From Leguminivora glycinivorella (taxonomy: Eukaryota; Arthropoda; Insecta; Lepidoptera; Tortricidae): a stretch of DNA of 64,000 bases. The stretch lies in the NCBI RefSeq assembly GCF_023078275.1, contig NC_062982.1, forward strand, positions 3,298,501 through 3,362,500, read 5' to 3'. The stretch's first letter is position 1. Each line of letters begins with the position of its first letter. Below are positions 51,555 through 63,591 of this stretch, piece by piece. The position numbers and the translations under genes were made by a program. The notes under the pieces are model-generated. The model had not been told where the DNA came from, did not search any database, and saw only the letters and a list, made by a program, of their open reading frames with translations.

Positions 51555-54500
51555 CCGGCCAAGAGCGTGTCGGGCCACGCTCAGTGTAGGGTTCCGTAGT
51601 TTTCCGTATTTTTCTCAAAAACTACCGAACCTATCAAGTTCAAAACAATTTTCCTAGAAAGTATTTATAAAGTTCTACTTTTGTGATTTTTTTCATATTT
51701 TTTAAACATATGGTTCAAAAGTTAGAGGGGGGACGCACTTTTTTTTCCTTTAGGAGCGATTATTTCCGAAAATATTAATATTATCAAAAAACGATTTTAG
51801 TAAACCCTTATTAATTTTTTACTACCTATCCAACAATATATCACACGTTGGGGTTGGAAAGAAAAAAAATATCAGCCCCCACTTTACATGTAGGGGGGGT
51901 ACCCTAATAAAACATTTTTTTCCATTTTTTATTTTTGCACTTTGTTGGCGTGATTGATATACATATTGGTACCAAATTTCAGCTTTCTAGTGCTAACGGT
52001 TACTGAGATTATCCGCGGACGGACGGACGGACAGACAGACATGGCGAAACTATAAGGGTTCCTAGTTGTCTACGGAACCCTAAAAAGTATCTCTTCCGTT
52101 ATCTTAATATGCATGTCGTGGCTACACATACTAAATACACATGCAATTACACATAATAAAAAAATCGAGACATTTTCAAGGGCACGATAGCAATGTTAAA
52201 CAACGTTAAAAACCGGCCAAGAGCGTGTCGGGCCACGCTCAGTGTAGGGTTCCGTAGTTTTCCGTATTTTTCTCAAAAACTACCTGAACATATCAAGTTC
52301 AAAACAATTTTCCTAAAAAGTCTTTATAAAGTTCTACTTTTGTGATTTTTTTCATATTTTTTAAACATATGGTTCAAAAGTTAGAGGGGGGGGACGCACT
52401 TTTTTTTCCTTTAGGAGCGATTATTTCCGAAAATATTAATATTATCATAAAACGATTTTAGTAAACCCTTATTAATTTTTTAATACCTATCCAACAATAT
52501 ATCACACGTTGGGGTTGGAAAGAAAAAAAATATCAGCCCCCACTTTACATGTAGGGGGGGTACCCTAATAAAACATTTTTTTCCATTTTTTATTTTTGCA
52601 CTTTGTTGGCGTGATTGATATACATATTGGTACCAAATTTCAGCTTTCTAGTGCTAACGGTTACTGAGATTATCCGCGGACGGACGGACGGACAGACAGA
52701 CATGGCGAAACTATAAGGGTTCCTAGTTGTCTACGGAACCCTAAAAAGTATCTCTTCCGTTATCTTAATATGCATGTCGTGGCTACACATACTAAATACA
52801 CATGCAATTACACATAATAAAAAAATCGAGACATTTTCAAGGGCACGATAGCAATGTTAAACAACGTTAAAAACCGGCCAAGAGCGTGTCGGGCCACGCT
52901 CAGTGTAGGGTTCCGTAGTTTTCCGTATTTTTCTCAAAAACTACCTGAACATATCAAGTTCAAAACAATTTTCCTAAAAAGTCTTTATAAAGTTCTACTT
53001 TTGTGATTTTTTTCATATTTTTTAAACATATGGTTCAAAAGTTAGAGGGGGGGGACGCACTTTTTTTCCTTTAGGAGCGATTATTTCCGAAAATATTAAT
53101 ATTATCATAAAACGATTTTAGTAAACCCTTATTAATTTTTTAATACCTATCCAACAATATATCACACGTTGGGGTTGGAAAGAAAAAAAATATCAGCCCC
53201 CACTTTACATGTAGGGGGGGTACCCTAATAAAACATTTTTTTCCATTTTTTATTTTTGCACTTTGTTGGCGTGATTGATATACATATTGGTACCAAATTT
53301 CAGCTTTCTAGTGCTAACGGTTACTGAGATTATCCGCGGACGGACGGACGGACAGACAGACATGGCGAAACTATAAGGGTTCCTAGTTGTCTACGGAACC
53401 CTAAAAAGTATCTCTTCCGTTATCTTAATATGCATGTCGTGGCTACACATACTAAATACACATGCAATTACACATAATAAAAAAATCGAGACATTTTCAA
53501 GGGCACGATAGCAATGTTAAACAACGTTAAAAACCGGCCAAGAGCGTGTCGGGCCACGCTCAGTGTAGGGTTCCGTAGTTTTCCGTATTTTTCTCAAAAA
53601 CTACTGAACATATCAAGTTCAAAACAATTTTCCTAAAAAGTCTTTATAAAGTTCTACTTTTGTGATTTTTTTCATATTTTTTAAACATATGGTTCAAAAG
53701 TTAGAGGGGGGGACGCACTTTTTTTTACTTTAGGAGCGATTATTTCCGAAAATATTAATATTATCAAAAAACGATCTTAGTAAACCCTTATTCATTTTTA
53801 AATACCTATCCAACAATATATCACACGTTGGGGTTGGAAAGAAAAAAAAAATCAGCCCCCACTTTACATGTAGGGGGGGGTACCCTAATAAAACATTTTT
53901 TTCCATTTTTTATTTTTGCACTTTGTTGGCGTGATTGATATACATATTGGTACCAAATTTCAGCTTTCTAGTGCTAACGGTTACTGAGATTATCCGCGGA
54001 CGGACGGACGGACAGACAGACATGGCGAAACTATAAGGGTTCCTAGTTGTCTACGGAACCCTAAAAAGTATCTCTTCCGTTATCTTAATATGCATGTCGT
54101 GGCTACACATACTAAATACACATGCAATTACACATAATAAAAAAATCGAGACATTTTCAAGGGCACGATAGCAATGTTAAACAACATTAAAAACCGGCCA
54201 AGAGCGTGTCGGGCCACGCTCAGTGTAGGGTTCCGTAGTTTTCCGTATTTTTCTCAAAAACTACCTGAACATATCAAGTTCAAAACAATTTTCCTAAAAA
54301 GTCTTTATAAAGTTCTACTTTTGTGATTTTTTTCATATTTTTTAAACATATGGTTCAAAAGTTAGAGGGGGGGGACGCACTTTTTTTTACTTTAGGAGCG
54401 ATTATTTCCGAAAATATTAATATTATCAAAAAACGATCTGAGTAAACCCTTATTCATTTTTAAATACCTATCCAACAATATATCACATGTTGGGGTTGGA

Positions 54501-54760
54501 ATGATAAAAAATATAAGCCCCCACTTTACATGTAGGGGGGGTACCCTAATAAAACATTTTTTTCCATTTTTTATTTTTGCACTTTGTTGGCGTGATTGAT
54601 ATACATATTGGTACCAAATTTCAGCTTTCTAGTGCTAACGGTTACTGAGATTATCCGCGGACGGACGGACGCACGGACGGACGGACGGACGGACGGACGG
54701 ACGGACAGACAGACATGGCGAAACTATAAGGGTTCCTAGTTGACTACGGAACCCTAAAAA
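51555..54760 (+). repeat. 660-bp-period tandem array of GGTTCC elements
   Basis: Five elements (starting 51555, 52213, 52874, 53534 and 54194) separated by four copies of one 126-bp host segment (52087-52212, 52747-52873, 53407-53533, 54067-54193; begins gtatctcttccgttatctta). Periods are 661, 660 and 660 bp. The first four elements share tagttgtctacgg and a minimal GGAC tract. The last has tagttgactacgg and a longer GGAC tract with one gcac interruption. Host sequence resumes at ccgacaaaatatttg. In unit A the 126-bp segment is single-copy. Confidence 0.92.
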
Positions 54761-55009
54761 CCGACAAAATATTTGAAAGAAACTTAATTTGTCAATTATT
54801 TCAAAACCGTGCAAAATTTTACTTGGGTCTTGTTAAGTTCGTGTGACACCTCTTGGCCTGCGGGCCTCACAATAGTAGCCAAGTGCAAAGAGGACGCGCC
54901 AACGTGATAGCTCATGTCACGCAACCGTTCTGGTGCCACCCTGTCTACTACCGACCATGGCAAAAGCCAGGAATACTCGTAACGTAGAAAAGTAAAGGTA
55001 TATGAATAA

Positions 55010-55170
55010 AATAAAACTTATGGAAACGGATTAAATCGCGTATAATGAATTTAAAATTCATCCCGACGTTTCGAACTCTTTACAGCGTTCGTGGTCAACG
55101 GACGTGATTTACGTTTCCATAGTTTTATTTCATGAGTAACTATCGCGGTAACCGTAGACAATATTTTGTA
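55010..55170. repeat. Penelope terminal-repeat remnant
   Basis: tggaaacggattaaatcgcg, then cgtttcgaactctttacagc, then an inverted tccatagttttatttcatga and gcggtaaccgtagacaatat. These are the same terminal blocks that follow the ORF fragments at 4493-4600 and 14600-14727, here without any coding sequence. Confidence 0.65.
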
Positions 55171-55359
55171 TATGAATAAGTTTAAACGTAAAGCGTTAAG
55201 TGTTAAGGAGCTAAAACATCGCAAACTAAACCACAAAATTACTTCCTAGTTACAAACAGAAACTCAACGCAGATATATCTCAGATTAATATACAGTGAAA
55301 CCTCCTCATTTTAGACCTAACCCCGTTGAGATGTTTTGTAATAACAGTGTTATTTCTTG

Positions 55360-56160
55360 GTAGAAGTAAATATTAAGAGGATACGGTAGCGAAAATGCTA
55401 AAATGGAAAGGAGCCCCCCTTTTAACTTGGGAATTTTAGTTAAATATACAAGTGTTATTAACTAGATTTATCGACAAAAAATTGTCCATTAAGAACAACT
55501 CAATCAAAAGATATTTCAAAAAAATCTTTAAAATCGAGGTTCCGCTCTCGACTCTTTCCTCCTTCAAAACTTAATCAATCGGAACGAAATTTGAGAATCT
55601 GAATAACAATGAAATAATCTATGTCGGACCGTTTAGCTTTTTCGGTTAATTGTTACCAATCTTGAGTATCACACCTTTTTTTGTGCCACAATGGAAAAGG
55701 CCGTTTTTGGAAATTTTTGATTGGCTCTAAAGTCTGTAAAAAGCAGAATATCAAAAAAATCAAAACGGTCCGACACAGATAAAAATAATAAGAATCTGTG
55801 TTGAAAAAATCATTGCCCTATCTTCAAAAACCAGGGAGGAAATAGTCGAGAGCGTTTGTATGGAGAATTGACCCCTACCGTATCGTCTTAATCACACGAT
55901 CCGCGACATATAAATATTGGGTGGTTGCGAGATACGATCCATACGAGTACTATACTGAGTACATACATAATTATACTATTAATAGCTTTTTCCCGCGACT
56001 AAGCTCGTATTAGAAAGAGACAAAAAGTACCCTATGTCACTCTCCATCCCTTCAACTATCTCTACTTAAAAAATCACGTCAATTCGTCGCCCTGTTTTGC
56101 CGTGAAAGACGGACAAACAAACAAACACACACACTTTCCCTTTTATAATATTAGTATGGA
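55360..56160. other. right flank of the duplication, repeat-rich, no gene
   Basis: 55375-55890 is bounded by gaggatacggtag and ccctaccgtatcgtctta, an inverted pair suggesting a ~510-bp element. 56000-56160 ends in ttttataatattagtatgga and has an inverted relative at 56412-56545 (gtcacgaattgacgtgactt; aagggatggagagtgac). Confidence 0.45.
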
Positions 56161-56667
56161 TTATCAAAGAAATATGTAACTCCGTATAGACAGATAAAGT
56201 CTGAGAACAAAACGTACCTCAGAACCATAAAGAAAAAGGTACGGTGGGCTAGATGGCGTTACATCTTTGAGGGACGCTCAGATAGATGGCGCTAATATTA
56301 ATATTTGAACACAACATTAAGCCAAGAATATGGGCCAAATTGTCAAAACTGAAGTTCAAAAGTTTTACTCTGACAGTAGGTAACTCTCTACAATACTCGA
56401 TCATTTTTCATATTATAAATGGGAAAGTGTATTTCTGTTTGTCCGTGCTTCACAGCAAAACGTCGCGAAACGGAGTCACGAATTGACGTGACTTTTTAAG
56501 TAGAGATCTAGAGATTGTTGAAGGGATGGAGAGTGACATAGGCTTTGTATTTTTCTGACCCCCCACTTCCCTAAAATGGGGGGCTGGACGTTTGTATGCA
56601 GCATTCTGACAATAAAATCTTTCATTGACATGTAACTGACAAATGCTTCAAAGTGCAATCAATAATT
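56161..56667. repeat. interspersed repeat, relative at 60206-60905
   Basis: tagacagataaagtc, gatggcgctaatattaatatt, tcaaaactgaagttcaaaag and tacaatactcgatc recur in the same order at 60214, 60292, 60810 and 60890. The second copy is interrupted by a SINE. No gene. Confidence 0.55.
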
Positions 56668-57859
56668 AATCTAAATAAGGAAACCTAATTAATGGCAACA
56701 GCGAGAATAATTAATTGCTCCATATTGAAATATTCACGTTCGATCCGGCAATTCCGGATCTATTCAGCAAATGTCCGGCTTTTTGATTGGTGTTGTAATC
56801 TAATTTAGCGAGGGATGCTAGTTTTGAATAAACTTGTTACTAGGGATGGGAAAGTCCGGTTGATCAGGGAATCCGAGCGAATCCGGTACTTTTAGGAGCT
56901 ACCGGATCCGGGTAAAAAAATACCTAAATTATACTCTTCAACCCCTTATTTGCCAAGAGTGGCACTGAAGCTTTAACAGTTTCATGTGTATGTATGTATG
57001 TATGTATGTAAATTATACTGCACGTCATGCGTATCTGCTTATTTGCCTCGTCCTATCGCATAGAAAATGGAATTACTTTTCAATTTGATTTTTATTGTAA
57101 AATTGACGTTTTAATCATGTTATACTTTTACTGCTAATTTTTATCTAACAGTTAAAGAGTTCAAATAATAGGTATGCATTATGTCTCATCAAGTCATCAC
57201 GCACAACAATAGAAATTGTTATTAGAATTTTTTTTAGCTCCATTATTTACATAAACATATTTACATAATTATATAAGAAACAGACTAAACATAAAAGCTA
57301 GCTAATGTCTAAAATAGTCCCTTGAGGCATTGTACCAAGGATACTGGCGACATTTCCTCGCTGTATCGCAATGCTGATACGTTCATCGGTCACCAGTTAC
57401 CTCAACCAGACGCTTCGCTTATTTGATTATTTTCATCATCCTTATAGGTAATCATATAAATCCGGATCTACCCGATGACAATCGTTGACGCTACGTGGCG
57501 ATAGAAGCATAGCCTGTCTCTGTCGCACCACTGCAGAAGAGCGATAGAGAGAGCTAGCTACGAAGCCCTTACGAAGCGCAAGCGAATCACGTTGACTAAA
57601 GACCCTAGTCCGGCTGGATCCGGCCGCCGGATAATAATCAATCCGGTTTCAATCCCTATTTTGTCACTGAAATTTGAATATGAATGTACTGATTGAAGTG
57701 TTATTAAATTATTACCCTTACTCACTGCCAGCAACATAGTAGTAAGCTCTGAAATTGAACTTATATCCCACAGTCGACTGCTACGACACTTACAGAAGGA
57801 AAAAAGGCTGAGAGATATTGGAAAGAAATAAATGTGTTTTATGTCATAAACACATTAAA
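56668..57859. other. gene-free stretch with possible relic of the duplication's left end
   Basis: 56668-56775 resembles 2030-2150 (attaatctaaata, caacagcga, ataattaatt, ggatctattcagca). 56935-57010 has the LINE/SINE-type tail cccttatttgccaagagtgg with TATG repeats; the same tail is at 62029-62130. The remainder has no recognisable gene. Confidence 0.4.
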
Positions 57860-58285
57860 TTAAAATTTTGAGAAAATCCCCGACCGCGACATAGTGGACC
57901 GATTTTCATGAAACATGGCTAAGGACACTCCCGACTAACTGAGGTTTCAAACAAAAAAAAACCAAATCGAAATCGGTTCATCCGTTCGGGAGCTACGATG
58001 CCACAGACAGACAGACAAACAGACAGACACACACACACACACACCCAAACAGACACGTCAAACTTAAAACACACCGTCGTTTTTGCGTCGGGGGTTATTA
58101 ACTCACCTAAACGGGATCCTATAAAAATTAAAATTTTGAAAAACCCCCGACCGCGACATAGTGGACCGATTTTCATGAAACATGGCTAAGAACACTCCGG
58201 ACTAACACAGCTTTCAAATAAAAAAAAACTAAATCGAAATCGGTTCATCCGTTCGGGAGCTACGATGCCACAGACAGACACACAC

Positions 58286-58324
<39 letters not shown>

Positions 58325-58366
58325 CGTCAAACTTATAACACCCCGTCGTTTTTGCGTCGGGGGTTA
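57860..58366 (+). repeat. two tandem copies of a CAGA-microsatellite repeat
   Basis: Copies at about 57860-58096 and 58128-58366: ccccgaccgcgacatagtgg, aatcggttcatccgttcggg, then (CAGA)/(CACA) runs, then cgtcgtttttgcgtcggggg. A third copy, inverted, is at 59738-60030. The Cys/Val/Ser-rich or Thr/Asp-rich frames through it are microsatellite artefacts. Confidence 0.8.
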
Positions 58367-58439
58367 AAAACAGTATAATATTTCGTTTTGTTTCGGCTTT
58401 TGCCAAACTTCTCAGTTATTAATGCGCGGTGAATCTGCC

Positions 58440-58779
58440 TGGAAGTTATTCTATTAGGCCTGATTTAGACGGCGTGCGAACTCGCATGCGATTTTAGTTA
58501 CATTGCGGACTGTTGAGGGTACCTACACTTTTGCACAGGCGATCAAATACCGCAATGTAATAATACTCGTATGCGAGTTCTCGTACCGTCTAAATGGGCC
58601 CTTACACATTCATACAATCTTTTCATCCAAACCAGTACGTTAAACTGATTTGTTTGAGTTGTAAGTACTATCAGCAGCAAGAGTGCATGGCGAATTTATC
58701 AATGAATTCATTTATAATGTCTCCATGAAATTTTGCAGCTCATTGTACAGTCGCCGTAAGATATATCGGGGCTCAATCT
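58440..58779. other. short inverted-repeat (MITE-like) element and flank
   Basis: ttattaggcctgatttagacggcgtgcgaactcgcatgcg near 58450-58490 is mirrored by atgcgagttctcgtaccgtctaaatgggccc near 58570-58603, suggesting a ~155-bp hairpin element. The rest is AT-rich, without a gene. Confidence 0.55.
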
Positions 58780-59210
58780 TATACTATTAAACGAGCAATT
58801 CTTGTATATTTATTTATTTATATATACCGACGATCTCGGAAACCGCTCTAACGATTTCGCTGAAATTTGTTTTGTGGGGGTTTTCGGGGGTGAAAAATCG
58901 ATCTAGCGTAGCCTTAGATCCCGGAAAACGCGAATTTTCGAGTTTTCATGAGTTTTTCTTTCGCATTTGTAAACGTAAAATATGGTCCTTAATTTCGCCG
59001 CGCGCGCATCGATTCCGCGTAGCTCAGTCGCACGAGGTCGGTCTAATGTACGCAGATAGATCGTAGGTGTCAGGGTTTCGAATCCCGGCCAGAAATTAAG
59101 TTTTTGTTTTTTGTCTTTTTTTTTGTTTTTGTATTTATAAGAGTTTTTTTTTATCTAAAGACGTGATATATTAAAATAGAACCGAGCGAAGCTCGGTCGC
59201 CCAGATATTA
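58780..59210 (+). mobile_element. interspersed repeat with tRNA-like module
   Basis: Contains taccgacgatctcggaaacc, ttttcgggggtgaaaaatcg, then ccgcgtagctcagtcgcac (A-box-like) and gggtttcgaatcccggcc (B-box-like with an extra T), ending gagcgaagctcggtcgccca. The tRNA-like part lacks pairing acceptor ends, so it is a SINE-like repeat and not a tRNA gene. Confidence 0.6.
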
Positions 59211-59227
59211 ACCATTATACGACATTC

Positions 59228-59384
59228 TTACGCCGTGGCTTGCGTGGGCGACGGTCGCGCGATGGTCGCGCGACGGCGATGCGACGCATACGAAATCAAA
59301 CCTTATCGATATGGAAGTAGACGATGCGATGGCGACGATCGCGCGACGGTCGCGCGACCGTCGCCCATGCAAGACACGGCGTTA
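59228..59384. mobile_element. MITE, TTACGCCGTG family, copy 2
   Basis: Ends ttacgccgtggcttgcgtgg and the complement catgcaagacacggcgtta. Arms are rich in gcgcgacggtcgcgcga. Same family as 38573-38717. Confidence 0.82.
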
Positions 59385-59504
59385 CACAGATTGACTGAGT
59401 CCCACGGTAAGCGCAAGAAAGCTTGGGGTACTCAGACAACGATAATTCCTCAACTCTCAAGGGCCTATTTTAAAACTTAGCAGCTTTTAAGTTTAGTCTT
59501 AGTT

Positions 59505-59640
59505 ATACACTTATACACAGAAAACATCCATAACTCTGTTCTCGTCACACAAATACATTTTAATGCCCTTACCGGGATTCGAACCGCGGCTAAGCAGGCC
59601 GGGTCACTACGCGCTAGGCCAGACCGGTCGTCAACATTTT
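59505..59640 (-). mobile_element. tRNA-derived SINE head
   Basis: Minus strand reads tggcctagcgcgtagtgacc (A-box region), ccgcggttcgaatcccggta (B-box region), agggcatt, then gttatggatgttttctgtgt, the body sequence also found in the SINE at 60342. Confidence 0.7.
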
Positions 59641-59737
59641 TGTACATTTATACTTTTTTTTTTTTTACATTTTTTGTTCCACTCAGAAGCAACATTTCTT
59701 TCAAACTAGTATCTTGAACAGGGAGCTTTTTATTAAC

Positions 59738-59799
59738 CCCCGACGCAAAAACGACGGGGTGTTATAAGTTTGACGTGTATGTCTGTCTGTCTGTCTGTA

Positions 59800-59866
<67 letters not shown>

Positions 59867-60030
59867 GTGTGTGTCTGTCTGTGGCATCGTAGCTCCCGAA
59901 CGGATGAACCGATTTCGATTTAGCTTTTTTTGTTTGAAAGCTGAGTTAGTCGGGAGTGTTCTTAGCCATGCTTCATGAAAATCGGTCCACTATGTCGCTG
60001 TCGCGGGTTTTTTCAAAACTTTAATATTGT
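59738..60030 (-). repeat. inverted copy of the CAGA-microsatellite repeat
   Basis: acccccgacgcaaaaacgac, (GTCT)n from about 59779 to 59880, then cgaacggatgaaccgatttc and atcggtccactatgtcgc. Reverse complement of the family at 57860-58366. Confidence 0.8.
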
Positions 60031-60341
60031 GGTTAGGTTATAACGGTTTCCTTAAACGAGTTGTCCTTTTCATAGAGTAATAACAACATGGAGTTGGCAA
60101 AGTTGCTCCCCAGCTTATTTTGATATGGATCCTTTGGTTGTTTATGATTTTAGCTCAGGTACGTTTTTGAACTTTTACTAATGAACTCGTATTAGTGCAG
60201 GCAAAGATGTATAGCTCAGTATAGACAGATAAAGTCGAAGAAAAAAACACCTCGGAACTATCTAGAGTTTACGGTCGTCTAGATGGCGCTAGAAGTTTGC
60301 TAATAGCGCTAATATTTGACAATTCAAACACATATTAAGTT

Positions 60342-60560
60342 TATTCCGCGGTCCTGGGTTCGAATCCCGGTAAGGGCATTTATTTGTGTGATGAGCACTG
60401 ATATTTGTTCCTGAGTCATGGATGTTTTCTATGTATATAAGTATGTATTTAGCTATTTAAGTATGTATATCGTCGCTTAGCACCCATAGTACAAGCTTTG
60501 CTTAGTTTGGGGCTAAGTTGATCTGTGTAAGGTGTCCCCAATATTTATTATTTATTTATT
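60342..60560 (+). mobile_element. 5'-truncated tRNA-derived SINE
   Basis: Starts at gcggtcctgggttcgaatcc (B box), then cggtaagggcatttatttgt, ttcctgagtcatggatgttt and a tail with atatttattatttatttatt. It interrupts the interspersed repeat that resumes near 60780. Confidence 0.75.
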
Positions 60561-61159
60561 TAAAAATATTTTAAGCAGGTTTAAAATATTTACATACTTA
60601 CTTATGGAGTTAATATGAAATCGTGTTGAGTGACGTCACGGTCAACTGATTTACTTTATATCTTTCTATCCGACTTCTTAAATAGAAATTGAGTTTAAAA
60701 AATAACTATTGCCCATGATTGTCTCGTAACTATGTAATGCTTTATTTCGCGCATGGTATAAAAAAATGTATTTACAGACAATATACATAAAAGTTCCCAA
60801 TTGTCAAAACTGACAAAAAAGTTTTTAAGACTGTGTCGAGAGATAGCATCCTACGCACTGTGACTCCACTTACTTTGACAGTAATTCTTTATACTCGATC
60901 CTCTTTGCTTAAATAAAGCGATATATTCAGCAAGGCTCCAAAGCTAGTTCGCAGAGATGTCGACCCGAAATGTAAACCTGCATGCTGCCTTGCATATTCA
61001 TTCTGCATAATGCAAGACATTTAAGGGGTACTTATAGCCGATCTTCCATAGAAAAGTGGGTCTCATTTTCCTCTTCTATATTGTGTTTTTTTTTATAATT
61101 TACACAGCTATGAATTATTTCGATTTATAACCAGAATAAAATAGGGCTCGCTTTCCTCC
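60561..61159. other. gene-free stretch before the LINE fragment
   Basis: 60780-60905 continues the repeat begun at 60206. No gene seen. Confidence 0.4.
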
Positions 61160-61798
61160 TTGAGGCCTTTCAAACTCGATACTTCCGCTGTTGGTAGCTC
61201 TTCAAAGGACATACAACATTTAACGAGGTTGAATAACTACTGGACGACGTATGCAAAACAGGAGCGACGCCTTAACACTTTTCACATGCGCTGTCTACGC
61301 AACATTTTTGGCATAACTTGGCAGGACAAAGTGACAAACCGAAAGGTTCTTGAAAAAGCGCAGCTGCCCAGTCTTACCGCTCTTCTCAAGCAGAGACGCT
61401 TGCGGTGGCTGGGGCATGTGCACCGAATGGAGCCCTCCAGAATACCTCGACGTGTCTTGCTAGGTGCAGTCGCGTATGCTAAAAGGAACGTTGGAAGACC
61501 GATGCTACGCTTCAAAGACTGTGTTAAGCGAGATATGTCTGCATTTCAAATCGACCATCAAGCCTGGGAAACCTTAGCTGAAGACCGAGGTCAATGGCGA
61601 AAGCGTGTTGTGGAGGGGAGAGGGCTATGCGACGAAGCCTGGTTTAATGCTTTAGATAGTAAAAGGTGTCGTAGAAAGCAAACCGAGACTAGAACCTCAG
61701 GTGGTATGAGTTTCCTCTGCCAAAAATGTGGCAGGTCGTGCCGCTCGCGAATCGGCCTCCACAGTCACCAAACCCGTTGTCGAAGCAGCAATGTGTAA
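61160..61798 (+). pseudogene. C-terminal fragment of a LINE reverse transcriptase
   Basis: Open for 212 codons. Recognisable LINE sequence begins near 61230: YWTTYAKQERRLNTFHMRCL, then TWQDKVTNRKVL, RRLRWLGHVHRMEPSRIPRR, VGRPMLRFKDCVKRDM and a terminal Cys/His finger FLCQKCGRSCRSRIGLHSH. The first ~20 codons, starting at a TTG, are probably not part of it. The RT catalytic domain and endonuclease are missing. Followed by a 3' region of about 100-200 bp. Clade not assigned. Confidence 0.85.
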
Positions 61799-63260
61799 AT
61801 CGTCTGCAATAGACGCAAAGGCCTGTGATGATATTCAAAAATTTAAAAAACTGTGTAATAAATGTTAAAATGTTTATAGCATGTGTGTGGTGACGGGTTA
61901 AGAATTTCACCACCCCCTTTCTTCCCGTGGGTGTCGTAGAAGTCGTGTGTGGGATATGGGTTAAATTGTGGCGTAGGCGAGAGGCTGGCAACCTGTCACT
62001 GCAATGTCACAGTTGTCGTTTTCTTTCAACCCCTTATTTGCCAAGAGTGGCACTGAAGCTTTAGTAGTTTCATGTGTTCTGCCTACCCCTTTATGGGTTA
62101 CAGGCGTGATTGTATGTATGTATGTATGTTTATGTAGACGACGGAACTACTAACTTTCGGGCTGCGCGCGTGCTGGCAGCCTGGCCGCTACGGATGCCGC
62201 TGCCAGCGCGCGTTTTTTGTTTTTTTGCACTTATTTTTTCGTTTTGTTTTGTCATGTTAATGGGCTACGAATGTTTTATTTTACACATCTTATGAATACG
62301 TTTATTTGTAAATATCCAGTGCTTTTTCCTACATAATTATAAAGTTTTTTGTGTTTTATTTACCGTCAGCGGCCCGATCGCCTACACTTTAAATGAGTTT
62401 TCTCAAAATGTAAAAATTCAAAGAGGAAAACGGGGACTTCGTTGTATGAAGAACACACATGGCTCGTTTCTACTTAGAAATGTATGGCTGCCTTTATTTA
62501 TTATAAAATATTCTTTCTAGATGGGTAAAACTATATCATATGTAAAGGTAAACCCTCTTCGTAAGATATCTTTGAAACATATTCAAGGAAACATTTTAAT
62601 TAGGTATATAAACTCACGCCTCTTCCCCAAAGGAGTAGGCAGAGTACATGAAACTGCTCAAGTTCCAATGCCACATGCAATAAAATGGTTGATAGTTAAC
62701 GAAATCGTGATACAGTGAACGGTTGATACTGTTGATAGATAGTCCATCGCCCACAACACAATTGAACGGAAGGAAAAAGGTGGTGAAATTCTAAACCTGT
62801 CACCACATGAGGACCACAGAAAACATCAAAGTTCAGTAGCCTAACCTAACCGACAGCGAATCTTCGGCCTAAACATTAAATTTGGAACTAAAACTAAATA
62901 TCGCCCTCCCCTATTTCATATATATGACCGAAGAGTCGAAGTATTATCCGAAACATGTTGTTTTACCGCAACCAAAACTTCGGTCTGGCACAAAAAAGTT
63001 AATGTTATTTTTAAACAAATTTTTCGGACACTTGCAGTATAAAGCATCTAAAGTAGACAATTTTAGGGTATTTGTCTTTATTAAGCATTTATTTTCATGG
63101 CACGTATGCTCAAGACAGAGCACGTACGATTGTCTGACACTTTGAGGAAGTAGGTTGGAAATACCTGGCGTAAAACTGTATTTTGGTAAGTTAGGTTTGA
63201 ATGTATTTATGAAATTTAGAGGTGCTATTTATAAGTAGCATTTATAGGTACTATCTTAAG
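61799..63260. other. gene-free stretch with LINE/SINE-type tail
   Basis: 62029-62130 carries caaccccttatttgccaaga, cctacccctttatgggttac, aggcgtgatt and (TATG)n, a common lepidopteran retroposon 3' end. 62150-62215 is GC-rich (gggctgcgcgcgtgctggca). Short open frames at 62521 and 62882 show no recognisable domain. Confidence 0.4.
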
Positions 63261-63399
63261 GTGCTCTTACACGGGTAACACAATTCCTAGCAATTTACAG
63301 ACCATTGCCGCGTTTGCTCCATAGTTAGTTGGTGCGTTGGTGAACAAACGCGGCAATGGTATGTAGACTGGCGATTGTATTGACCGTATAACAGCACCT
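63261..63399. mobile_element. 139-bp hairpin MITE
   Basis: Ends aggtgctcttacacgggt and the complement tgaccgtataacagcacct, with inner arms ccattgccgcgtttg and caaacgcggcaatgg around ctccatagttagttggtgcg. Confidence 0.8.
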
Positions 63400-63591
63400 A
63401 GATCTTGTTGGTAGTCTGGGTCCGAATCCAGATAGGGTTCTTTCTAGATTTTTTTAAGGTTCTATGTCCTTTAATATTCGCTTGCAACTTGCAACGCCCT
63501 CCGTCGGTCAAAAGTAGCTTGCCGTGATATGTGGGAAGCAATATGTGTCGAGAAGCCTGCTATATTGGTACCTACCCATTACCCATACTAT

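Larger units (their letters stand above)
38870..55359. repeat. tandem segmental duplication, unit B
   Basis: Starts with attaaattcagcaattacgg, the same sequence that starts unit A at 2113, and ends with gttatttcttg at 55359, the same that ends unit A at 38869. It then passes into unrelated sequence (gtagaagtaaat). Contains UGT-B. Compared with unit A it lacks the giant palindrome, the Helitron, the nested LINE and both Penelope ORF fragments. It has gained the TIR element at 41702, several GGTTCC elements and the 660-bp array. Confidence 0.85.

Noticed and set aside
58998..59090. functional tRNA gene
   Set aside because: A-box and B-box-like motifs exist, but the acceptor ends do not pair and the B box has an extra T; it is a SINE-like module. 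The tRNA-like arms at 47160-47277 also lack a D arm.
57919..59978. Cys/Val/Ser-rich and Asp/Arg/Gln/Thr-rich open frames
   Set aside because: They are translations of CAGA/GTCT microsatellite tracts in an interspersed repeat.
62521..63145. short open frames of 65 and 87 codons near the right edge
   Set aside because: No recognisable motif, no splice context, AT-rich composition like the surrounding non-coding DNA.
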